Shown here piece by piece: positions 31,961 through 42,400 of a stretch of DNA of 64,000 nt. Numbering within the stretch: position 1 is the first letter of the stretch; each line of letters opens with the position of its first letter. The stretch spans positions 91,062,730 to 91,126,729 of the forward strand of contig NC_065880.2 of the NCBI RefSeq assembly GCF_932274485.2. The letters run 5' to 3'. The position numbers were made by a program, and so were the translations under genes. This stretch comes from Patella vulgata. Its lineage: Eukaryota; Mollusca; Gastropoda; Patellidae. Below the pieces are notes generated by a model. That model saw nothing but the letters and a program-made list of their open reading frames with translations. It ran no database searches and was not told where the DNA came from.

Positions 31961-32756
31961 ACATCAGTGGATTTTATCGTCAAAAGTTAACAAAATGAAC
32001 GAAAGAATAAATGAAATGGGGTTTAATCAATTTACTTTTGATAATTACTTTTATAGCTAAATAATATTATGCTAACAAACTCTGAGAAACACGTTCTGAT
32101 ATTGGGTGAAAATTTGATGTCATATTTTTCTTCCAATGAGTCTTTAATTGTCTTGTTTATTTTAGACCTACCCATAACCATTGTAATTAATGACCTTTAA
32201 GTACTTTTATACTACTTGTGAATGACTTGCCACAGTTGCAGCATTCATCTTTCGATTTCAAAGATCAATTGACATCTCAGTGAGTTGCAATATTCTCTCT
32301 TAGTAGTCCGGCAGACCTATGGCTGAACCTGGAAATAGTATACAAAGTTTTTTTATGATTGATTTTAGTAACCTAGGGTGTCCTCGTTCAGAATCTGCCG
32401 GGTGAACCTCGGTCACCCTTGGGCGTTTTGAGAAATTCAAGATGGCGTCCAAGACGGCCGCCACATCAAATAATCCCTTATAGCTCCCATAGTATTTACT
32501 CTAGGATGATAATTTCGTGTCTAATCGTATGTTTCTTTGGTCAAGGAATACACTTTATTAACTTATTTAAAACCCTTTGATCTTGTTTTCAATCAACAAG
32601 TCAGAGCAACGAGGGGGGCGGGAAGTGTTCTCGGGGGTGCTGTAATATTGACGGACAATGTATATCTATTTTTTTTATGGTCCAAAATTTTTTCACGGGG
32701 GGGGGGGGGGCAAACTTTTTGCCCTCCCTACGCCCCCCCCCCCTAGTTACGGGCCT

Positions 32757-33021
32757 GTAAGATGCTGATTCACTAGTCTAGAGGTTGGGTGTTCGAGATC
32801 CTGGTGTTAGCCGAGAAGTTCATCGCGATTTTGCGGCTTGGTTAACCCTTGTCAATGGTACAGGGCGGAAGGTCTGACCAGGACAACTGTCTAGTCGTTC
32901 GGTTGGGACGTGGCGTGCACGTAAAAGATCGCAATTTCCCTCGTAGCACACTGTATGGTGTATGCCCGTCTTCATTAGCCCATTTCGGAGCAGAACAGTA
33001 GGAAGTTAAACCCCATTTCTA
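32757..33021 (+). mobile_element. SINE-A
   Basis: taagatgctgattcactagt, ggttgggtgttcgagatcct (B-box-like), gacaactgtctagtcgttcg, gcgtgcacgtaaaagatcgc, ending gttaaaccccatttctac. Partly deleted in the centre. Confidence 0.75.
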
Positions 33022-33052
33022 CAATAGAAATAGAAATACTAAAACACAACAC

Positions 33053-33990
33053 ACGGATGCTGCCCAGAGGCCGGTTGCTCAGAGAGAGAGAGAGAGAAAA
33101 ACTGGGTTTAACGTCCACTCGACACAAACTAGGTCATTTCGGGACTAACATATGGTTTAATTTTATTTACATAATTCGCTTGCGCGTAGGAGTCTTTAGC
33201 AGGGGGAGGAAACCGGAGGACCCGGAGAAAACCCACGAGGTTGGACAGGCGACCCTACTCCTTGCCACGTACAACCGGGGATTCGAAACCACGCCAGTTG
33301 ACTCAATGACAGACTTTATGATACAGCGCGCGCACGCTAACCATTCAGCCATCCGACCCCCCCCCTCCCCTAACCTCCCTCCCCTCCCCTCCCCTCCCGG
33401 TTGCTCAAAGCCCCGTTAACTTTTAACGACTCGTTAACATGGAGTTAATGGATCGTTATCGTTAATGGAAGCAAAACGGGGGTGTTGGGCTCCGCTATCT
33501 GTTCAACAATGGAATATGTCGGCTGTCATAGATTACCAGTGTAATTTTCTATTTTAGGCTATTCCATTTTCAATAGGATGACATTATATACTATTCTACC
33601 CCAATTATTTTTTTTTTCGGGGGGTGGGGGGGGGGTGACTGTAGGAAATAATGGTCCCAAACATTCTAGTTTCTTTAGTGCAAATCCCATGATTTTTCCT
33701 ACAGATTTTTGCTAATATTTCTAAAGGAAAAATAAATTATTCAACAGTTTTTATATTTTTTTCTGTAGTAAATTCTACAAAGTCGTCCAACTGTTTTTAG
33801 TTTCGTGTTAATGCTAACTTCTACATTGAATTTAAAACATTAAAATTCAGCCAATGAACAAACAGTCTTCTCTTGGATTAACTTTAATCAGTCCCTTAGC
33901 TAACGGATAACGAAATTGACGTTAGCAAGATAACGATCCGTTAGAGTTTAACAGATCGTTTAAATAACTTAGTTTTAAGCAAACGGCCCC
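33053..33990. mobile_element. Palindromic MITE (gccggttgct ends) interrupted by a SINE-B
   Basis: The left end gaggccggttgctcagag is split by a SINE-B and resumes as cccggttgctcaaagccccg. The inner termini gttaacttttaacgactcgt and agataacgatccgttagagt are inverted, and the right end gttttaagcaaacggcccc mirrors the left. Confidence 0.65.
33078..33385 (-). mobile_element. SINE-B, full length with target duplication
   Basis: (GA)n tail, aaaactgggtttaacgtcca, ggacccggagaaaacccacg, ccggggattcgaaaccacgc (antisense B box), ctaaccattcagccatccga (antisense head). The MITE sequence ccggttgctca occurs on both sides, the expected target duplication. Confidence 0.8.
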
Positions 33991-34147
33991 AGAGCTGTGT
34001 GTCATTTGTTTGACTTGATCTCGTGATGACCCTTTTGTGGCTTACACTCGAGACCACCCGATACCACCTGACCCTTTCCAGACCACCTGATACCACATAC
34101 TGTTTATATAGTAAGTCAATGTATATAAAATCTTGTTGTTTAACAGA

Positions 34148-34276
34148 ATGAAGTTGTTGATTCTAACCCTCGCTGTTCTTGTTCTGGTCCAGTCTATTGA
34201 AGGTTGGAGGATTAGACGGACAGCTAGTGCATTCTTTCGGGTAGTGGGTAAACGAGATGCTGATATCTACATGTAA
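34148..34276 (+). CDS. Copy 6: short secreted basic peptide, EF-hand part lost
   Basis: 42 codons after a tttaacag acceptor: signal peptide MKLLILTLAVLVLVQSIEG, peptide WRIRRTASAFFRVV, then GKR, then DADIYM and stop. The peptide has four Arg, no acidic residue and an alternating hydrophobic/basic pattern, the most antimicrobial-like of the set. Six codons after the cleavage site the sequence jumps into the intronic minisatellite (attaccatgtagcctgtat), so a deletion removed the first EF-hand and the donor. Exon 3 persists at 34558-34616 (DGVLNQEEFEAF) and the 3'-UTR exon near 35129 with AATAAA at 35193-35198. The ~60 bp before the acceptor match those of copies 3 and 4. No leader exon or promoter was found upstream. 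Confidence 0.6.
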   Translation: MKLLILTLAVLVLVQSIEGWRIRRTASAFFRVVGKRDADIYM

Positions 34277-34557
34277 CATTGTAATTACCATGTAGCCTGT
34301 ATCTAGGAGATGAACACCGACTATTTAGAGGATACACGTATTCAGTCATCAGCATCAAAGGATATTTCTTTCTTTATGAACTCACCCACAACCTCACAAA
34401 TAGAGGATGATGCAAGTTCCGGATTAAGAAAGATGAAAATGGAAGATGTATATTAATCATAATTAAGGAAAGACGTGGATGCCCCCCCCCCCTCCCAATA
34501 CACACACACACAAAACACATAGATTAAAATATATTTTTATTTTCAACTGTTTTACAG

Positions 34558-34616
34558 ACGATGGTGTTTTAAATCAAGAAGAATTTGAGGCATTTGAAGA
34601 AATGTCCAATAATTAA
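34558..34616 (+). pseudogene. Orphan exon 3 of copy 6
   Basis: Acceptor ttttacag, then DGVLNQEEFEAFEEMSNN and stop. Open and well conserved, but the exon 2 to which it belongs has lost its donor. It would only be used from a cryptic donor. Confidence 0.6.
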
Positions 34617-34679
34617 AAAAACCTTGTTTATACGATACAGGTAAATTTGTTTGGATGATTCCAGGTAAGGTGTTTGGTT

Positions 34680-35068
34680 TTTCAGTGCGTAAGACGTGGG
34701 TTGGACCGAGAAGGTGCAATGGGAATTTCCGGTGTGGTTTCTCGTTCAGTGGGTCCTCCGGTTTCCTCCCACTGCTAAAGGCCCCTACACGCAAGCGAAT
34801 TATTGAAATAAAATTGAACCATGTGTTAGTCCCGAATGGCCCGGCATGTGACAACGTCTAGTCGTTCGGATGTGACCAAAATCAGAGATCTTAGTACACA
34901 TTGGCGTGTACGTAAAAGATCCCTTGGCAGTTGGAATGCGATATAAGAGTAGGCCATAACGCCGCTGTCCAGGCAAAATTTCCCTTATAGCAGACTGTAT
35001 GGCGTATGGCCGTCTTCGTTAGGCCAGTCGGAGCAGAACAGTAGGGCGTTAAACCCCATTTCATTTCC
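34680..35068 (+). mobile_element. Chimeric SINE: SINE-B segment inside a SINE-A
   Basis: SINE-A head remnant (cgtaagacgtgggttggacc, gagaaggtgcaatgggaatt), then a SINE-B block (tcctccggtttcctcccact, gctaaaggcccctacacgca, aaataaaattgaaccatgtg, ttagtcccgaatgg). SINE-A resumes (gcatgtgacaacgtctagtc, gtgtacgtaaaagatccctt) and ends accccatttcatttcc. Confidence 0.75.
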
Positions 35069-36039
35069 CTTATTTCTGACCCCGTTTTCTCATTGATAAA
35101 AAGTATCATCTTTGATCAACATTAAATTTTATGTTAACAAGATTAGATAAATACAGTCGTGATCATATATTGCACACCTTTCTGTCATATCAAATAAATT
35201 TATTGGAAGCTGAATGTTTTTAGTTATTTTTATGTGACTCAGTTACATTTATCATTATTTATATCATAGGAGCGGCTACGTAACTAAGTTAACAGACTGG
35301 TCAAATTCGATGATTTTCAACAAATGAAAAACAATTTTACAACTTATTGAACACCTTATGGACCGTAAATAACTGATGGTGATATATTCTAAGAAAAAAA
35401 TATACAAGACTGGCTGATACTGACTGATATGACTGGGGACAGAGCATTATTTTCAAAAACAGGTTTTTGGCGAAGAAAAAAATCACATCTTCGAAATGAC
35501 AAGTGTTGCAGCTTTCAAATTAGGGTAGGCCCTACCAACCCCAGAACATATATCAAACATAATATGCAATTTATTTGGATCCTAGTCGCTGCTGGAGGTC
35601 CAAATCAATCAAACAGTACATAAATACATTATCTGGCCACAGATCACTAATGGTTTCCAAATTGATCTTAATGTTAATTCTCGTCTCGTTCACCGACTCT
35701 AACCTTTTCCCAAATTTTCGTTGGCTAGAACGCTTCCTACCACAGATGGGAGTACATGAGGGATACCTCCTGCTCAAATGCACGTATGAGGTTCACTGTG
35801 GAAAAGTTAAGATACATAAACTGGAAGTAAAGACCAATTAACATGCAATTTTCCCCCGTACATTTATTTCAACCTACCCAACTTCTTAGCTCTCGAATCA
35901 TTTCGCCTCAAAATCATGAATACATATCCACCAAAACCTGGCAGAAAATGTATTTTCAAACCCTTTTCTTCGATTCTACACCAAAAGTCAACAAAAAGCA
36001 AAGGGGAGAGAAAGGCTAAAAATAAATTTTGCAATTCAT

Positions 36040-36222
36040 TCGCGTCGGAGTCTTGAGCAGTGAGGGGAAGCCGGAGGACCCGGAAAAACCCCACCAGATT
36101 GGAAAGGCGACCCTACCCCATGTCACGTACAACCGGGGAATCGAAACCACGCTAGTTGACTCAATGACAGACCTAATGATATAACGTGCACGCTCTAACC
36201 ATTCGGCCATCCAACCCCTGAG
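36040..36222 (-). mobile_element. SINE-B
   Basis: gagtcttgagcagtgaggg, ggaggacccggaaaaacccc, ccggggaatcgaaaccacgc, ctaaccattcggccatccaa. The TC tail is absent. 35220-36040 has no recognised gene; a 88-codon open frame at 35575-35841 shows no domain I know. Confidence 0.75.
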
Positions 36223-36258
36223 TGTTCTGACTTTGTAAATGTGTAATGTTGAAAAATA

Positions 36259-36500
36259 CATGAAATGGGTTTTAACATCCTAAGGTTTTGCGCCGACTGG
36301 GTTAATAAAGACGGGATTACTTAGCGAAATTTTGCCCGGTCTACTCCGATATCGAATTTGAAATGTCAAAAATACTTTTCCGTACACGCCAATGTGTACA
36401 CAGGAGGTCGGAATTTCGTCCCATCCGAACGACTAGAGAGCTGTCCTTGCAAGGCCTCTGACCTCCGCAAAGGGCACCGGAAGATCCCGAGGAAATACGA
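36259..36500 (-). mobile_element. SINE-A, head-truncated
   Basis: catgaaatgggttttaacat, gggttaataaagacggg, attttgcccgg, ttccgtacacgccaatgtgt, gaacgactagagagctgtcc. Confidence 0.75.
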
Positions 36501-36504
36501 AAAA

Positions 36505-36780
36505 TATATTACCTGTCTGATGTAGATCTGTGAGAATAAATAAATATTATACTGGATAGACAACCTGTATTTATATGATTACAGGTGATATATATTGTGT
36601 ATTTATATGTTTACAGGTGATACATCGTATCATTGATTATAATTAATATTTACACCTGAATTAATTGTTTATTTGTATTTGTACACGTTACCTTTACAAC
36701 ACTTTAATCTCTTTCATGGGTCACCTGTTGGCCGTCGCTTAATTGGTGTGGAGATCCTGGTTGGGCTTGCCATGATGACG
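36505..36780 (-). promoter_or_regulatory. Orphan copy of the precursor-gene promoter
   Basis: Matches 29630-29860: leader (atattacctgtctgatgtag), catataaata-type TATA, tcacctg, attataattaatatttacac box, and flank gatcctggttgggcttgcca. The TATA-bearing piece is duplicated inside (tgtatttatatgattacagg, then gtgtatttatatgtttacag). No member of the gene family follows on the minus strand within reach, so this is a duplicated fragment or a remnant of a lost gene. Confidence 0.6.
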
Positions 36781-36858
36781 ACAAAATGTGACACTATGAT
36801 CAATTATGAATTACATGTAACTCTGACTTCCACGCTGTGTATAAGGATCAATTGACTC

Positions 36859-37268
36859 CAGGGGCGGATCCAGGATTTTTTGCAGGTGGGGGGCAGGTTC
36901 CTGAGACAATGTATCCCCCCCCCCCTCCCGCATGGTCTCTATCGTCATTTTGGCGTATATACATACACATTGAGCTTTTTAAACAGAGAAATTCAACACC
37001 TCGTTTGACGTCAATTTTTATTATGAATTAATACAATGACATTGTGATTCAATTTCATGGATGCCAAGCATTAATTGTGATATCACATAATGTCTATATC
37101 ATTATCTCATGCTTTGAGTGCCCATCCTGTCCCACATCTGACGATAAAGCACACCACCGAGAAACTTTTCTCATAAAAAGTGTCGATTTACAAAAAAAAA
37201 TATGTAGCTGAGCAGGGGGGGGGGGGGGGGTCGACCCCCTTACATCCCCCCCTCTGGATCCGCCCCTG
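36859..37268. mobile_element. Non-autonomous DNA transposon with CAGGGGCGGATCC ends (410 bp)
   Basis: Left CAGGGGCGGATCCAG and right CTGGATCCGCCCCTG form perfect inverted ends. The inner part has C and G homopolymers at 36908 and 37206. This type of end is common in hAT-like elements; the family is inference. 37270-38000 has no recognised gene. Confidence 0.75.
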
Positions 37269-38005
37269 GACTATGTTTTTATATCTTTATAACATCCATA
37301 ATAAAACGGTTATATATAGGAAACTACACACACATATGACATTAAATATAAGCTAAATATAAGTTCTCTATCCCTTAGTCGGTGTTTTGTGGCGTTAGGC
37401 ACTTCTTTCTATGTCAGACTCTCTAAGCAGGGGAGACTAAAGGTGTGTCCGTCTAAGAACACTGCATGTTGTCTCTATCCAGGCCTCTAATCTGAGGTGG
37501 CTGTACGTCCCGTTTGGAACGCCAATGATGTCTTCCCTGGCAACACTGAATGATTTCTAAAGCAAATTTGATGGTGCTGTTAAATTTATATCAAACGCTT
37601 AGATACGTCGGCTTTTAGGGCGGGACAATTAACATTTTGGGGTAAGTGTTTCATTTGGGTACCCGTTTTCATCAAAATTGTTCATTTAATTGGACTAATC
37701 TATGCACGAGATGACTGGACACCAGTAACTGATGGTGGCAGGAACTGTCGGTGAGTTAGTCTAAGAAAGCTTAATCTTGCAAAATATCTATTTAGCCCAA
37801 GCCCATTTCTCATTGTCACCCATTTGTTTAACCACTTCAATATATTAAACGGAGCACCTTTCATACAACTGAAATAAACCCTATTACTACAATTACATGA
37901 GAATGTGTGACCAATAGTATCGCAATTATTATTACAATGTTTCGTTATTTGAGCCTTTCGCAATTTTAAATTTGCTTATCACGTCCAAGGATAGCAAACA
38001 TACAA

Positions 38006-38117
38006 CAATGTACAAGCATACATGTACATACATACATTAATGTACAAGCATATATACATACATACATTAATGTACAAGCATATATACATACATACATTAA
38101 TGTACAAGCATATATAC
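38006..38117. repeat. 30-bp tandem repeat, about 4 copies
   Basis: gcatatatacatacatacat plus taatgtacaa. Confidence 0.85.
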
Positions 38118-38252
38118 AGCAATTATTTGACATAGAATATAGAATAATACAGTTACCATATGAATACAATGTAGAAATATGCTTTTTTGGGTTAAAAATC
38201 ACAGTGTGTTTGTGAAAAAATCGTTTGATAGCATTTTTTTGTTTTTTTACCC

Positions 38253-38289
<37 letters not shown>

Positions 38290-38352
38290 TGGGAGGAAAC
38301 CAGAGGACCTGGAGCAAACCCACAAGTCTGGAGAGGCAACCCTACTCCATGA

Positions 38353-38972
38353 GGCTGACCTTAAAAATATCTTTGTTTCGCCTAACGCGACCGACTAACT
38401 AAAACCACCCCCGACTTAAATTATTTTATTGCACTTTTCTGCGATCTTTTTATTTTATTTTGTGTGTCAACCTGAAATATATCACGAGAGTTATTTCCCT
38501 TTACTATGGCTATGGTTTGATTCATTATTGAAACTGGTTGATCAAGACGAAAGCGTCATAGGTGTCGCTTCTCAACAAAATGGTTGCAGACGAAAGCACG
38601 TCCATTCCCACGAAATGATTCTGCCTCTATGTCTGTGGGGCGTCGTTTTAAACATGACGACGATATTTTCAATATCCGTTTTCGAGAAAAATGAAGGCAC
38701 AACCCGCACGATCGTTAAAAACGTGTTGAGGGAGTTTCAAACGTGAGTTTGTGGCAATTTGTGTGCGAGTCGTGCATCAAGAAAAATCCCGATGTCATTG
38801 ATTTGTTTGCCAATAAAAGAAGACGAATGTTTGCACCCGAAAAATTATCAAGCTGTCAAATTAGCTCTTAAAAAAAAAATCTGAAAAAAAAACCGACCTA
38901 CCGACCCTTCTCCTCGATTGTGGGTCGGGTTTGGTGAAACAAAGATATTTTTAAGGTCAGCCTGAATATCTA
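38353..38972. mobile_element. TIR element, about 620 bp
   Basis: Inverted ends ggctgaccttaaaaatatct (left) and agatatttttaaggtcagcc (right), continuing ttgtttcgcc and ggtgaaacaa. A 105-codon open frame inside (38429-38746) has no domain I recognise. A SINE-B scrap (gtgggaggaaaccagaggac, 38262-38352) abuts the left end. Confidence 0.75.
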
Positions 38973-39140
38973 CATGAGGTTTCAACACTGTACGGGGAGG
39001 CGATCAAAGTAAGGGGTTTAAAGCGTGCACATTAAATCACATGTTCTCTTCACCAATGTGCATGAACTCAATTACAATTACATTGTAAAGTGTTCATTTT
39101 CCATAGCCTAACAAAATAATAAACTACATGTATTCTCTCA

Positions 39141-39367
39141 GCTAGAGTGGCCGAATGGTGAGCGCATGCACGTTGTATCATAAGGTCTGTCATTGAGTCA
39201 ACCAGTGTGGTTTTGATTCCCCAGATGTACGTGACAAGGACTAGGGTCGTCTGTCGAACCTCGTGGGTTTTCCCCCCGGGTCCTCCAGTTTCCTGCCTCT
39301 GCTAAAGACCCCTACATGCATGCAAATTATTCAGATAAAATTGAACCATATGTTAGTTCCAAAATGT

Positions 39368-39413
<46 letters not shown>
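39141..39413 (+). mobile_element. SINE-B, full length
   Basis: Head gagtggccgaatggtgagcg (A-box-like), gtggttttgattccccagat (B-box-like), aacctcgtgggttttccccc, aataaaattgaaccatatgt, and a tail of about 20 CT repeats. Confidence 0.8.
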
Positions 39414-39416
<3 letters not shown>

Positions 39417-39462
39417 TTTTTTGACCTATATGTAAATCCCAGAGGTGTTATATCCCTTAAAT

Positions 39463-42400
39463 TCAAATGCTTTTGTCTTTGTTGTGAACGTTTCTGATGT
39501 GTAAATTCACGCTACCTACCTGAGAAAATGATTTATTACAAACATCACATTTAAATGGCTTCTCACCTGTGTGGGTTCGGATATGATCCTTGAGATTGTG
39601 AAGGTTAAAAAACGATTTCGCACAAAGATCACAAACAAATGGTCTCTCTCGTAATTCATTATGGGTTTTTGAATGTTTCTGTAAATACTGTCGATCACTA
39701 AAAGTCTTTATACATATGTCACATTTAAAAGGTCTGTCTATTTCCTCCTTATGAATTTTTTTATGATTATAGAAACTCTGTCGTTTACTGAAAGTTATAT
39801 CACAAAGATCACATTTGTAATTTTTTTCGACAGTGTCACCGTTGTTAGATTTTTCACCAGTATGAATTTTGTTGTGCATTCTCAGAGATCTACGTTGTTT
39901 AAAAGATTTTCCACATGATTGACAAGTGTACGGTTTTTCGTCGGAATGGGTTTTTTTGTGTATAGTCACAGACCTTTTTCGCTTGAATAATTTACCACAG
40001 ATATCACATTCAAAACATTTTTGTCCCGTATGAATATTGCTAGGGTTTCCAAAAGTATAAAGTTTTTCACTAGTATTAACAGTGCTAGGGTTTTCATCAG
40101 TGTAAACATTGTTAGGGTTTTCATCAGTGTAAACATTGTTAGGTTTTTCACCAGTATGAACGTTGCTATGGTTTTCACCAGTATGAATGTTGCTATGGTT
40201 TTCACCAGTATGAATGTTGCTATGGTTTTCACCAGTATAAATGTTGCTATGGTTTTCACCAGTAAGAATAATGCTAGGTTTTTCACCAGTATGAAATTTG
40301 GAAGGGTGTTCACCAATATGAACATTGCTAGATCTTTCACCAGTATGAACATTGCTAGATTTTTCACTAGTGTAAAAGTTGCTAGGTTGTTCACCAGTAT
40401 GAACGTTGCTATGGTTTTCACCAGTATAAATGTTGCTAGGTTGTTCACCAGTATGAACGTTGCTATGGTTTTCACCAGCATAAATGTTGCTATGGTTTTC
40501 ACCAGTATGAACGTTGCTATGGTTTTCACCAGTATGAATGTTGCTATGGTTTTCACCAGTATGAACATTGCTAGGTTGTTCACCAGTATAAACATTGCTA
40601 GGTTGTTCACCAGTATAAACATTGCTAGGTTGTTCACCAGTATAAACATTGCTAGGTTGTTCACCAGTATAAACATTGCTAGGTTGTTCACCAGTATAAA
40701 CATTGCTAGGTTGTTCACCAGTATAAATGTCGCTAGGTTGTTCACCAGTATAAATGTCGCTAGGTTGTTCACCAGTATGTATTTTGTTGTGTCTGTTGAG
40801 AGATCTACGTTGTTGAAATGATTTACCAGTATAAATGTTGCTAGGTTGTTCACCAGTATGTATTTTGTTGTGTCTGTTAAGAGATCTACGTTGTTGAAAT
40901 GATTTACCACAAACATCACAGTTATGAGATTTTTCTACACTAAGAACATTTCTAGTATTTTCTTCCATATGTGTTTTGTTGTGGATCTTCAGAGATCGTT
41001 GTAGTTTATAAGCTTTACCACAAACATCACATTTAAATGGCGTCTCTTGACTGTGCGTTGGTATGTGATTCTTTAGATGCTGTTTGTCGTAAAAACGCTT
41101 TTTACAAAGCTCGCATTCAAATCTGCGTTCTGTTTCTTGATTATGAGTTTTTTTATGTCTCTTCAGACTGAGTCTTGTTTTGAACGATGTGTCACAAAAA
41201 CTACATTTAAACAGATTTACTTCATTGTGAATTTCTCGGTGCCGGTTGAAACTTTGCCGTTTGTTAAAAGATTTATTGCAGACGTCGCATCTGTACGATT
41301 TTTTTTCTCTGCGGTGAGATTTCATATGCTCCGAGAGATTGTTCCGTCTATTAAACTGTCTTGAACAAATATCACATTTGAGATTATCACTATGGCAACG
41401 GACATGTCTCGACAGTAGAGATTTTAAAACAAACACTCTACTGCACAAGTCACATTTGAAAAGTCCGTCTCCCGTGTGAAGTTTGTAATGCAGGTTCAGA
41501 GAACTTTTACTTGAAAAGGGCTTCCCGCAGACGTCGCAAGTAAATAATTTTTCTTCGCTGTGACAGGTTTTATGTTTTATTAACGAACTACTTGAAATGT
41601 AGGCCTTGCCGCAAATTTCACAAATAAATGGCTTCTCCCCTGTATGACGTCGTATGTGTTTAGTAAGGTCACCTCGATACGCAAACCACTTCTCACAAAT
41701 ATCGCACCTAAATGGCTTTTCACCGGTATGACTTCTCATATGATCCTGTAGATTCACGCTAGCGGAAAATCCTCTTTTACAAATTTCGCATTCAAATTCT
41801 TTCTTCCCATCATGGAGCCTCTTATGTCTGCGTAAAGTATCTTTAGTTTTAAAAACCTTTTCGCAGAGGTCACAAGTAAAATGTTGAAATTCATATTCTT
41901 GATGCATTTTGATATGAGCGTAAAGGTTGCTAACAGTTGTAAACTTTTCGGAACAAAATCGGCATTCGAGAAGATTGTCGTCATGATTTGCACTTGTATG
42001 CTCTTGGATCATATGATCATTAAGTAAAGTATTATTTGAAAATGATTTCAAACAAATCTTACATTTAGATGTTATTTTTTTGTTCTGGACGACATGATTT
42101 TTATTATGTTTGTGAAGGTCAGTAACATTGTCAAAGACTTCCCAGCAGATGCAACACTGACAATGGGAAGTATGGAATGTAGTATGTTCACTTAAAGCAG
42201 CTTTGTCTGTGAATAATTTTGAACAGATTTCACATTTGGCGTGTGTTTTGTTGTCTGTGCTTATATCTCGGTCCGGGTCCGGCTCAAAATGTACAGCGAT
42301 ATCACAATCGTTTTCGTCATCGACCGAGTCCTGATCAGTCGACGGTGTACCCGTAAACGTGCTGGCGACAGACTTTTTATCTTTATTTTTAATATTTATT

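Noticed and set aside
38429-38746. 105-codon open frame inside a TIR element
   Set aside because: Not similar to a transposase I know; could be chance in a 620-bp element. Kept only as part of the element.
39966-40919. Long alternative frames (317 codons minus, 266 codons plus) across the zinc-finger gene
   Set aside because: The 27-bp repeat length is a multiple of three and has no stop in these frames, so they are by-products of the coding minisatellite.
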